NCBI GenBank assembly: GCA_002943765.1
Contig: PQWQ01000006.1
Coordinates: forward strand, 1,364,001-1,428,000
DNA: 64,000 nt
Direction of reading: 5' to 3'
From: Psoroptes ovis
Taxonomy: Eukaryota > Arthropoda > Arachnida > Sarcoptiformes > Psoroptidae
The position numbers and the translations under genes are program-made. This document shows, piece after piece, positions 12,746-25,500 of the stretch. Position 1 is the first letter of the stretch; each line of letters begins with the position of its first letter. The notes beneath the pieces are model-generated. The model was not told where the DNA came from, did no database searches, and worked only from the letters and a program-made list of their open reading frames with translations.

Positions 12746-15700
12746 ATTGTTTTCATTATCATTATTATTATCATGATATCTACCATGATTATGATGATTA
12801 TTATGATGCTGCTGCTGATGATGAATACTATGATGATCATTATAATGATTGCTGTTATGATAAATATTTGATAAACCAATTTCATCACCATAAAATATAT
12901 TGATTGTGCCCGGCATCATTGTCAGTATGAATAAGCTTGCAATTAAATAATTTGAGCCATCAATACGATTAACTAATCGTAGATTATTTGTAATACTACC
13001 AACACTCCACATGATTGTTGGAAAATTATAATTTGGCCGATTTAAAAATATATAATTCACTTGATCTCTTATTGTATCAATGTGATTTGGTCGAATATTT
13101 AATTCAAAATGTATTAAATCAAAATAATGATATATTGATTTTGTATCGATAGTGATTGATGATTTTCTATTGCCATTATTTTTATTAATATTATTCAATT
13201 TTCTATTATTTTTTTGCCGTTGTTGCTGTTGTTGTTGTTGTTGTTGTTTATTGTCATTATTCATCGGCGATATTGTTGACAATAAAGAATGATTCAATTC
13301 ATTTGAAACACTAATGTTTGTGATAAATGATGGCAACATTTTATGAGAATTGGCTAATACATTTGAATGGCTTGATGATAAAATTGAATTTTCATCATTT
13401 ATATCATAATCTATCGATGTTGATGTTGCTGGCGATGTTAAATCAAAATCACTCATATCTAATTCATCGAATTCAGGACGAAATTCATTATTATGATTAT
13501 TTAGCATTGATGATTTATGAAATGATGTTTGTCGACGACGTTTTTTTGTAAGAAAATTAAGTGAAAATATATTTGATAATAATTGATTTGAACATATTAA
13601 TATTTTTTTTGGCACTTTTTTATTAACATTATTATTGTCATTTTTATTATTTTGATTATGATTATCATAAATGCGTCTTAGACGTTGTAAAAATTCTATT
13701 AAGATTTTTTCACGTTTAATTGAATGACTTTTGTTATTATAATTTTGCTGAATATAATTATCATAATAAAAATCACTATCATCGAAATGAATTTGTTCTA
13801 AATTTTTCAAGTAGATTCCATCAACATAATGGAGCCAAAAATCGATAATTTTCAACATTTGTTTCGGTACTGCTTCATTGCTCCAATTCAGCCATCGAGC
13901 ACCATACGGTCTTTGGTCGTAGCTTAAATCACTATAATCAATTAAATCATTTTCATAATTTCTCACATTTAATTTTGTTTGATTACTGGCTGTTCTTGAT
14001 GTTGAAAAATTTGACTGTCAAAAAAAATCAATGAAAGTAGAAAAAAAATTGAAAAATTTGAAAACCAAAATTTTGACATTGACAACAAAATTAAATAATG
14101 TAAATATGTCAATACGTCTGATAAAAATATATTAAACAAAACTTAGAAAAAAATTTGATTCATTTTTTTTCAGTTTCATTCTTGTAATAATGAAAACCTC
14201 GAGGCTATTCCAAGTTTATTCCATAGAATCGATCAAGTGATCAATTCGGTGAAAAATTATTGAAAAAAATGCGTCCGGTAAGTAAATAAATGGGCAAATT
14301 TTTTTAAATCCTCGAAAATATTGATATTTTTGACATGTAAACACACAATTTGATGAAAATTATTTGAGATTTTTTTTGTGTTTTAAAATCAATCAAAATT
14401 TTTCAATGAATACAGGGTGCTTAAGAGGAATCGTCATGAAAATTGTTATCAATAGAAATAAAATGAAATCAACTCACCATTAGTTTATTGTTTGCTTGTT
14501 GTGTTTCGAAATCAAAATAATAATATTCATATTCATCCGTTTGATTCAATGACCATTGATGTTCATCAGATGTAATCGTCGGATTAATGTCCAATATCAC
14601 ACGAATTTGATTCGAATGTAAAACTTTGACCTACAATCAATTCATTTATTTATTTAATTTTTGTCGATAAAGTTTGGAAAAATAAATGAGAAAAAAGAAT
14701 GATAAATAAATGAAAAAGTGAATACTTTTAATACATTTTATATTTGTACATTTTAATTTATATTGTCTTTATTCATATCTGCGTTCATATTGGTTTTTCT
14801 TATGAAAATGAATAAAATTAAATTAAAAATTCTTATCATGTACCAAACACACACACACGCATACACTTATGGTCAAAAAAAAAAAAAAAAAAATGATAAA
14901 GTTAATATAAATAAAAGAGTATATGTGTCTGGTCTGGCCCTAACTTTACAATGATAATAAAATGTTTATCCAATGATAATGTAAATCAAAAACAATAATA
15001 ATGATCATATTTACCATTTTAGTGAATGATTGAAAATTTCCTAAATGTGGATCAACATCATAAAAATTCAATACATTATAATAGTATCTAGGATAATCAA
15101 ATGCGGCAAATATTGAATTTAGACGTATAGCACTAATACCAAGCGAACGTAAATAATCGATACGTTCAATAATGCCATTAAAATCACCAAAACCATCACC
15201 ATTACTGTCTTTAAAAGATGCTGTAAATATTTCATATATTGTTGTGCCATGATACCAATAGACATCATCATCAAATTGATGATTGTTACGATAACGTGTA
15301 TGATGGTATTGGTTATTGTTGTTTATATTTAAACCAATCAACAACCATTGTGGTAACCATTTATTACCATAATGATTATCATTATGAATGAAACCAAAAC
15401 AAATAAATATCGATATAGCCAACATGATGAATAAGGCAATTGATAAATAAATAAATAATTTAGTCGTACGATCACTTAGTGGACAATTAAATTTTAGGCG
15501 ACCGCAGCGTATTCTACGGAATTTAAAATTCTTTTTACGCCTATAATTTGATGAGATATTATTGTTGTTTGTATTATTTACATTTGTCGATATAATCATT
15601 TCACAATTATTATTGTTATTATCACTATCAGTATTTGCACATTGATTCTGTAAGAATTTTTCGCGTAAATTTTTTGACAAATCACTTTGTGCTTGTATCC

Positions 15701-16727
15701 ATATGTCTTCAATATTTTTATTATTTTGATTTGCTTTATCATCATTGATTGGTAAAGATGTCTCCTGTTCATTTTCAATAATCGTATCAATCGTATTTGA
15801 TGAAGTTAATCGTCGATTATTATTGTTATTGATTGTTGTTGATGTTGAATATGATGAATCACTAATTAAATCATTATATGAATCACTTATTAAGCGTGTA
15901 CCACTATCGTTTGTATCACTTGTGTCACTTGATGATGATTTACTGATTAAATTATTATTATCAACAATCATTGTCGCGATGTGATTATTATTATGAATTG
16001 GCATCTGTAATTCATTGGAACATTGCAGCAATGACGAAGATTGTGGTTGATTTATTTGCAATGGGTGTGGACTATTTGATGGTGATAATATTATTGATGA
16101 TTGATCATATTGCTGTTGTGATATTGGTAATGGTGATGAAATATGTGAAGGCATCGTATGAGTATCAGGCCAATATTGTATCAATGAACGTACAGGTTTA
16201 TATATTACATTTGGACGATCGATCGAGACACTTGATTCAAATTGTTTTAATGGAGCTCTCCGGGCATCTAATAAATTATTATTATTTGGAGCTAAATGAT
16301 GAGCAACATGACAATCCATAGACACAAATGGTGATAATGGTGAGCTACTATTATCATTTGATGAAATTGATTCAAGTGGCGATATACCAGCCGGCGGTCT
16401 TAATGGTTCATAATGAAATTGTCCATTTAATCGATATATTGAACAAGGATCAATCGATGATGTTCGGTGTTGTTGCTGTTGTTGTAGTTGAAACCGATTA
16501 TCATTAATATTATCAATACAATCATGATTGATTGAAACATTATCACCGGATACTTCAACATATTCCAAAAAACTGACGCCTTTGGCCATATTAGATTTAT
16601 TTATCGAGACATTTAATTGTTTATTTAGTGATGATGGTGATGTTGATGATGATGATTGCGATGATATATTAATATTATTGTTGTGATTAATCATAATTAT
16701 ATTGTTTGAAATATTTTTATTATTCAT
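12746..16727 (-). CDS. SLC3A/alpha-amylase-like type II membrane protein, 3' end not found
   Basis: Exons (minus): 16727-15015, 14630-14478, 14014-12746, all phase 0, giving at least 1045 residues. About 420 Asn/Ser/Gln-rich cytosolic residues precede one membrane helix (about 421-443). A GH13 amylase-type domain starts near residue 488 with motifs WYHGTTIYEIF, DSNGDGFGDFNGI, VILDINPTITSDEHQW and GDEIGLSNI. Order and topology match the heavy chains of heteromeric amino acid transporters (rBAT/4F2hc) and their maltase relatives. The catalytic positions are changed: the usual GFRxDA segment reads GIYLKNL and the usual NHD region reads GSITNN, so hydrolysis is unlikely. No cysteine is seen between the membrane helix and the amylase domain, where SLC3A proteins bond their light chain; one Cys lies at the end of the helix. 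Exon 3 ends in a His/Asn-rich run at a good donor (AAT|GTAAGT); without splicing it would stop two codons later. The C-terminal beta domain was not found. Family assignment is firm, exact role uncertain. Confidence 0.8.
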
Positions 16728-19398
16728 TTTATCATGATTATAGCATTTTTGTCAAAATGATCCTTTATCGCCATAATTTATAGATAAATCTATTCCTTGA
16801 ATAAAAGATAATAATCATTTAATTGTGAAAATTAATATAATTACAAAATAATACGTAATTCTGTATATTTCATCACATATTCATACGTCATTGGTGTCAT
16901 TTCAAATATTATTGGAAATCATCAAGATTTGATTATCTTCATTAAATATTTCGCAAGGTAACACACGGGTTAAATTAAAATGTAAAATGATTCGTTAAAA
17001 GAAGAAAAACGAGTTCATTCAAAATGAATGAATAGATAATTCTATTTTTCCTTTTTTTCAATTGACGTTCATTCACTTCATTATCCGAGTAATTCAAGAT
17101 TGATTTATTCAATTTAGTTTAGTTCAGTAAAAAAAAATTCAATTCAAAATCATTTCATGTTAATATATTCCATTCATAACTGATTGAATTTGTATTAGGA
17201 AATAGGGATAGAGAAAAAAACGAAATCAAAATCAAAAAAATAAAAATGAAAATTGAATTGTCAATTCCGAGTGAATGAATGAATGGAACGAACGAATAGA
17301 AAAAATTCAATCCAATCCGATTCAATTCAATCCAACGCAATTCAAGAGTTTGATTCAATCAACATGGCAGCATCATCATCATCATCGTCATCATTATTAT
17401 TTCTTAATTTTCAACGAAATTGAAAAAATGATTTCCATTGAAAATTGAATTAAATTTTTTTTCCATCTATTTGTTTAATTTCATTTCATCGTAAGATTAC
17501 AGAGAAAACGATGATGAAAAAAAATCAATCCTTTAATTGATTGAAATGGCAATTTTCATTTTCTCGGGAGAAAAAAATAAGATCAAATTCTTCCTACATG
17601 TTTTCAACGATATATTTTATATATTTTGTTTCTTCCATATCAACAAATCGATAATTGATTTAGGATCAAAACATTGAGACAAATAAATGAAAAAATAAAA
17701 TTTTCAAGAACAAATTACGAGATTTATCACAATGCTTTGTCACACATTATTGACATCGACGTAAATCTACGTGATGAAAGCCGGGCAAAGTCAAATTGTC
17801 GTTGTTTGTCGATGCTTTTTAATCGAGAATGAAAATCCAAGCTTTTTTTGCCATCAAATCTTGAATAGAAATTCATGACAATGGTATTATCATTATCATC
17901 ATGGAATGGATAAAAACAATTTAAAAGAAAATCTTTTTCGTTTAATGATAATGTCATTATCATTATTATTATTAAATGGGAAAAAGTGTAAAATTTCAAA
18001 ATCTTTTATTGCCGGTTTTTTAAACGAAAATTCGTTGATTCAATTTCGCATTGTCAATGATGACAATGATGATGATAATAGTGTAGAAGCGTGAAAATTA
18101 AAAAAAAATGTTTCAAACATTTTAAAAGTTTTTTTCTTTCTTCCAATTTCATTATAATTTTTTAAATCATTTTCTACTTTTTTTATCAATTTCTATTCAC
18201 ATATAAATAACATATAACACATAAGCATTCATTCATATCAGATATGATATTTTATGGTAAATTTAAAACACATTTGATAAGAATGAACAGAAGAAATGGA
18301 AAACATTTCATATTTTAAAGTTTTTCCATTTTTTTTCCATTTTCGTTTTGCTGAAAATGTCTCTGTTTTTACAAACCTTTCTTAGCAATGTTAGCTTCAG
18401 ATTTTAGCTGAAAGATTCCAAGAATTCATTTAATTTGGAAAATATAATTTTCTTACAAAAAGATTCGGTGTGTGTCGTTATTCACGGATAATATTTTAAT
18501 TTTATTTTTCCATTTTTTTTTTGTTTTACATAAATTTTTGTTTTGTGCTATGGCAAAAAGAATAGTTTCACATGGCAATATTTGATTAAAAAATTTTTTT
18601 GCTTTGTTTCACGATTTTGGTGAATTTTTTTCGTTGTTTTGTTTTTTATTTCATAAAAATTTAAATTCAAAAAAGAAAAAACTCCTGAATTGGTGTTGTG
18701 CAGTGTTGTTTTTCTTGGAAAAATTTTCCATGAAAAATGGAAAAAATTTGTGCAAATTTTCAGACTAACAAACAAACAAACAACCCACCAACTGAACGAA
18801 ACAAACTACAAATGCCAGAACTAGATTTAGAATCAAAACAGAGGATTTTTCTTTGTAAAAAACATTTTTTTTCTTGGAAAAAAATTTAAAATTTAAAAAA
18901 AATTCTCAAATTCAAATTTTCATGTGTTTGAAACATGTGAAATTCAAGAATGAAAAAAAAAACGAAGAGAATGTAAAATTAAATGTGATTTTCATTTCTT
19001 GCAAGTAGATGAATCGATGGATGTACATGAATTTTATTTTGTGAACAAGCAAAAAAATAATTTGCAAGATATCTCTATCTATCTCTCGGCTTTATTTCAC
19101 TGTTAAGCACACAGATTGAATGAATTGATAAAACATTGTTTTATAAATATTTTAGCGAAACAATTTCATTGGAATGACAGGCAATGAATGTGCGAATAAA
19201 ATTAGAAAGAAAATGTATGAAATAATAATGATAAATAATTAATTATATCTACTGCCATGTATTCGGCATATCTGAATAAATATCTTTTCACATATTCTCC
19301 ATAATTTGGAATCCCAAAATGTGGACAACACATAATGACAATTATAAAATTTTGTTGTTGTTTTGATATTTTTATTATAAATTATAATTTTTGGTCAG
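16728..19398. other. Upstream spacer of the SLC3A-like gene
   Basis: AT-rich with TGAATGAA and CAT runs; presumably holds the promoter and 5' UTR of the SLC3A-like gene, though no core promoter element stands out. A minus-strand coding-like patch ends at 17727 (see findings). Confidence 0.45.
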
Positions 19399-19597
19399 TA
19401 AACAAAATACTAAAAATCATTCGACCATCATTCAACCCAAACACCAGTGTGAATATGATTATGTTTTATCTCATTTGAAAATAAAAGAAGAAATTGATCA
19501 TCAAAATCGTTGTGACAGTTATTGTCAGCGATACGTTTTCGGTAATAAAAAAATCAATTTTGAATGTCATCGACGTGTTAATACGTGTATTTACAAT
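19399..19597 (+). other. Candidate isolated Cys-rich exon
   Basis: A stretch with gene-like codon choice and five cysteines (HQC, NRCDSYCQRY, FECHRRVNTC) stands out from its AT-rich surroundings. It is preceded by an acceptor-like TTTTTGGTCAG and followed by AAT|GTAAAT. No partner exons were found, and I do not recognise the sequence. It may be an exon of a gene with large introns, a decayed gene, or chance. Confidence 0.25.
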
Positions 19598-22500
19598 GTA
19601 AATTACAATGTTGTTTTTGACATACGGCAAACATTTCGTTTTTTTCGAAATATGATAATCAATATTATTATTAGACACATATAAACAACAACATAATAAT
19701 GAGATTAATTATGAATATAATGAAATAAATTATCTTTATATGTGAACGACATTATTATCATTATTATTTAATGTGTGGCTCTGGTGTCACTACAAATGCC
19801 TGCAAATTGTATTTGAATACATTATTCTATGTGTGTCTATTACATCATCATAGTGTTTAACTTGAATGTATGACCAGAAAAAATAAAAAAAAAACGAATG
19901 GCCAGTTTAGTCAAATTTTTTATATTATCATTGTTGTATTCAGTAAATCAATAGTTTAATTTATCATTTTGTTTTTCACTGTTTTCCAATGTTTTTTTTT
20001 TTTTTGAACGAAAATGAAAAAACAGCACAGAAGAACAACTAAAGCAAAGAAAAATGAAAAATCATTAAAATTAACCACAATAAAATGATAATGAATTCGG
20101 TGATTATACCATTATTAAAAAAATAATACAATACAAAATAAGCGAAAGTTTTTACGAAAAAAATGCATTTCCATTGCATGTTAATAAACTCATGAATGCA
20201 CATATCATACACACACGCATAGACAAGATATAAAACAATGAAATAACAATAAATAGAGTCAAAAATTATTGTTTAAGAATCAATGAATAATGAATATTAT
20301 TAATTCATTCATTCATTTCATTCAATAGAAGAATCGATTATTATTGTTATTATTATCATTATTACTATGATTATTATTGTAAAACTGATTGAAATGTTAA
20401 TGTTCTCTACATGTAAATTATCGTTATCGTTATTATTTCTATTATTATGAAATATTATTTTGTTTAGAAATATCCCGAAAAAATTTGAACGAATGAACTT
20501 ATTGCATTCAATTTGAACTCGCTAAATAAATGCACTGAAAGCGATCAAATGAATCCATAATGGTTTTTTCTCGGAAAAAAACAAAACGAAATTTCTAAAA
20601 GTCAAAGACATAAAAAAATATGATTCACTAATAATATTTTTAGAAGAAAAAACAAAAAATAGAAAATACATCTAGAGGGTAAATTTACCAAAAAGTCTTA
20701 ATTATCGTAAGTAAAAAAAAATAATTGAACATAAATAATCATGATATAAATGAAGATAATAAATGACAAATAAAGAGAGAAAGAAAATGAGTATGGACTG
20801 ATTGGACAATTGGAAAATTGAACAAACAAACAAACAAACAAATGGACGAATAAACATAAATATGAATGTCATTTTTTAGACTGAAATCGAAAATGGCAGA
20901 ATCCAATATTAATAATGATAATCGAAATTTTTATCATAATTAATGTTGTTGATAATGAAAATATAAATAATTATCGGAGAAAAACAAAACAACACAAAAA
21001 AATTTTGAAACCAAACAAAAAAATATTTTGACAAGTGCCGTTTTGCTAAATAATAATAATAATACAAAGACAAAAGAGGATATTCTGCCCAAACACACGC
21101 ATATAAAAGCATTCACAAATGTTACTGCATGAAGAATGAATTTAAAATAGAAAAATGTAAAAGAAAAATCAATATAATGATAAATTGAAATTTTAGTTTA
21201 AATATATGAATGAACGAATGATTGAATGATGAAAATAAAAAATCATTTCAAATGAATCATTAATGAGTAAATGAATGAATGAATCGTATCACTGAAACTA
21301 AAATATTAAAACAAAATACTGAATTTGTTGTTGTATTTGTTCTATGCATCTTCACCAACCCCCATATATTTTCAATCGACATATTGAATTGTATATATCG
21401 TATTTACAGAATATTGTTTGAATTTGTATTATGAAATCATTCCAAAATATCAAGCAAAATATCGATTCCAAAATTCTGAATACTGGAATTTTTTATCGAT
21501 ATAAAATGCATTCTAATTTATGTATTAATAATAAAAAAATCAAAGTTTTTTCAAACATTTTCAATTCATTTTACTGTATTTGAAATCATAATAGAATTAA
21601 TATTATTATTATGACTCTGATAATGATGATGATCCATTATAATTAATTATTCTTCAACATACAGTATATGAATCTAGATTTTTTTTCAGTGTCGATGCAT
21701 ATATAGAGAATGCATATAATCTTTGTATATGATGTACAGATCATATAAAGATTTTTTCATGCATATATTTTATAATATAAATATTTGAATTTTAATTCAA
21801 AAATGAATAAATGAATCAATGAATATAATAAAAGCAATGAGTGAAATTAATTCCAAGGAAGAGAAAAGAAAAGAAAAAACATTAAATTGACATTATTTTA
21901 TCCATACATATTCATTCGTTCATTCATTCATTTATTCATTGTTCTATTGTTTTATCATCATCATCATCATCAGAATTATAGAATTTAGCACACACAGAGT
22001 CGCTTATGTTGCCGTTATCGCAAATTTTGGAAAAAAAATTTTTAGTTTTTTTTTCATTTCAATATTTTCCAGTTAATTTTTAAAGCCAAATCACAAATTT
22101 GATTGACAAACTTTACAAGTTCGGATGTTTGAAAATTTCAAAAGAGAAAAAACTTTAGAATATCAATCAAGTTATGATCATATTAATAATAATCAGAATA
22201 ATAAGATTGAATTTCTTTTTGTAAAATTTTTTAAAGGAAAACTTCAATAATTTTGAATTTTGAAAAAAAATTCATGAAATTTTCATGAAAAATGTCGTGA
22301 ATTTTTCATTGTTATTATTCGCTCCCATAAATTTTGCCATCAAGGTTAGAGAACATTTCGTTGAATGATATGATGCTTACTAACTTGGCATTTCTATCTC
22401 TTGTATAGTCAGTACACATAACAATTCATCATTAGACAGTCGATGAATAAACATGGATTTTCATTTTTGATTTTTTTCATTTTTATTATCAAGTATTAAG

Positions 22501-25500
22501 TGTTCAGACATAAACTAATCATTCACAGACAATGATGGAATCAAAAAATGATTTTGTATGTGTAAGTTTTGTGATGCTGATATTTTTTTATCCATTTTTA
22601 TTGAACTTTGAGCGATGAAAAAAAGGGGAAAATATAGATTGAAATTCAATTTCTAGCCGTAGCTTGATATGGAATGTATGAGAGAATATATCTGAGAATT
22701 AATAATTCTTATGAATCGAAAAAGATGATGGAATTTCATTTTTTTGTTGTTGTTAGGAAAATTCAATAAAAAAATACTCAAATGAACCATGTCTAGAATG
22801 GCTGCATCAATATATTTGATTAAATTCGTAATTTAAAAAATTGATAGTTGGAAATGATGAAACCAAATCAGTTTCAATGACGGTTATTTGCTGTAATATG
22901 AGCTTTGATTAATTTTTCAAAAATAATGTTTTCAATCAGAAAAATTTTTGCATAATTTTTTCCTCATTTTAATGAAAATAATTTTTAGCAATAAAAATCC
23001 GTATTTTTCCATATTTTGAAAAAAATAATTACACAATTCCATTGCATTAGTGTTTAATTTGGATTTGACCAAAAATTGATCGAAGAAAAATTGAAATCAA
23101 TTTTTGATTTCAAATGAAAATTATTTGAGATGAAATTCATACAATTTTCATTTTGAAAAAGAAAAGAGCGCAAATCCAGAAAAATAGTGAGTTGAGCACA
23201 AATATTTTCAAAAATAGATGGAAACCATTCAAGATCGAAATTGTGAATTGCATTCCCATAAACCTAAGGACTCAAATACTAATCAATGATCATCCGAATG
23301 AAACACACCGTAGAAGTGGACATTTTTATGCTCATAAAAAACAAAATTTAATTTCAAATACATCTAAAATGTAACATGCACTGTTTTTTCATTCGAAAAA
23401 TAAATGAAATTTTGAAAGATTTCAGTGAGAATTAATGAAATTTTGAAGGAAAAAATTTGAAAATAATTTCATTAATTTGACAATCGCTAACAATATATGA
23501 TCATTATTTCAGTGATTTTTCTTCTAAAAAAAGTTGAAACATTTGAACCATATGACAACAATAAGAATTCATAGGCTTAAAAATAGAGAAAATAAAAATT
23601 TTGACGCACACGAGCCAAAAATGTCAATAAATGAACAACGACAACATTTTCGATTATTATTATTTAATTGAATTATTTTCATTCTTCGATTTTGATTTCG
23701 ATGATGATGATGATGAATAGTTCATAGTGCCTTTCAACAACGACAAGTTTGAAAATTTGAAAAACGAAAATTTCTTCCTGGAAATTTCAAACCTTTTTTC
23801 AAGTGTCTTTTTTCCAGCAGACGATTGGCAAATTGAAAACTTTTAGAATCTTTGGATTTTTGAGCTTTTGAATCGTTGAAATTACTAAAATTTTGAATCT
23901 ACGGGAATTTTTACAATTCAAATTTTGAAATCATGAATTTTGTTCCGAAACTTTGAAACAACGATTTGAATATCAAATTTGAATAGAAATTTTAATTCAC
24001 AGAAATGAACAAAAAAAACTTTACACAAAGGCAATTTTCAATTTTTTTTCGGTCTTGGAAAATTTCGTTTTTCAATTTCGATTTATGTAAATCGATTATG
24101 ATAATTTCAAAACAAGAGAAAGAAAAAAATGCGAAAAAAATCCATAATCACAGTTAACAAATAGCAAAAACAAACAGCAAATATTACATAAATACAAACA
24201 TACATTCATACATATTAGATGATGATGATCATACAAAGTATACTTTGAAGTCCGGAAAAAACAATAAATATTATTTCGATTATTATTATTATCATGTGAT
24301 AAGTACGGCACAATTCATAGCAAAAATATTTTAAGAAATACACGAAAACAAATACATGCATAAAGCATATAAAATGATATCGATCAAATTTTTTTAACAA
24401 ATACAAACAAACAGAAACAAAACAAGGCAAATTTTGAAGTGTTTGAAGATGAAAAATTTTTCATACAATATCCGGCATATTTCAAAATAAATTTTTGGAA
24501 AAAAAACACAACAAAATAATCTTGAACACCAAAAACAAATAACAATGAATATGATTTTTTTGGATTTTAATAAAATTTACAAATCTTTTCAATTGTAAAT
24601 ATTTTTACAAGTTGAATTTAGTTGTATTTGATCCAACAAAACAAAATAAAATTCAATTCAAGCACAGATTCAATTAATTTATTTAATTTTTTCCGTATTT
24701 TGATTTTTCCGTATTTCGATTTGACTTGAAAATTCTTGAAATTTTCTTTTCTCATACAAGCACTCACAAATAAAGTCAAATATTAGCTTAAATAATAACC
24801 GAAATTGCAATTGTAAATAAACAAAGCAAGAAAAAGCGTTTTTATCATTCTTCGTGAATGTTTGTAGTTGAAATTTTCGTCTCGTTCAATTTTCACACAC
24901 ACCTAGTCGTGAAATCATTAAGGAATCGAGAGATGTATGAGCATGGATATAAGTACATCGATTGTTGAATCGAGAGAATTTGATGAGAATTCGATTATTT
25001 TGAAATTTAGAAAATAAAAATAAAAAACATTTGATGATGTGTCGCTTTGTGTAGTCATCGATGTCAATTTCAATTTTGTTGATGTTGATTTTGTTGATTA
25101 TGAATTTTGATTAAACGAATCAAAGGATAAAAGCATTGCAGTGAAAACAACTATGACACATACACCACACACGCACACATTATCACTAATTCAGACGCAT
25201 TATCATCAAACAGAATGAAATATCCAATTCAAATCGGTGTTTACAGCTTGAATGTTAAGTCAATTCTGATTTTTTTTTTTTTTTGCTTTTTTTGGAAATA
25301 AAGTTTTTTTTATTTACAAGCACGAAAATTATGATGGAAATTATGATTTGAAAAGCATCATCCGAATACAATTTTCAAACATTTCAAATGATTCAATGGA
25401 TTTCAAATATGCTTCCAACCATGCTTAGTTGTCAGTCGTATTGATAACAATTGTGAAAGTTATATGCATCCAGAGTTATATAGAAACATGATGAGAATGA

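Noticed and set aside
15745..16321. Plus-strand open frames within the SLC3A-like first exon
   Set aside because: Shadows caused by low-complexity codons on the real strand.
23153..23374. 73-codon plus-strand frame with less AT bias
   Set aside because: No ATG start, no clear splice borders, no recognised family.
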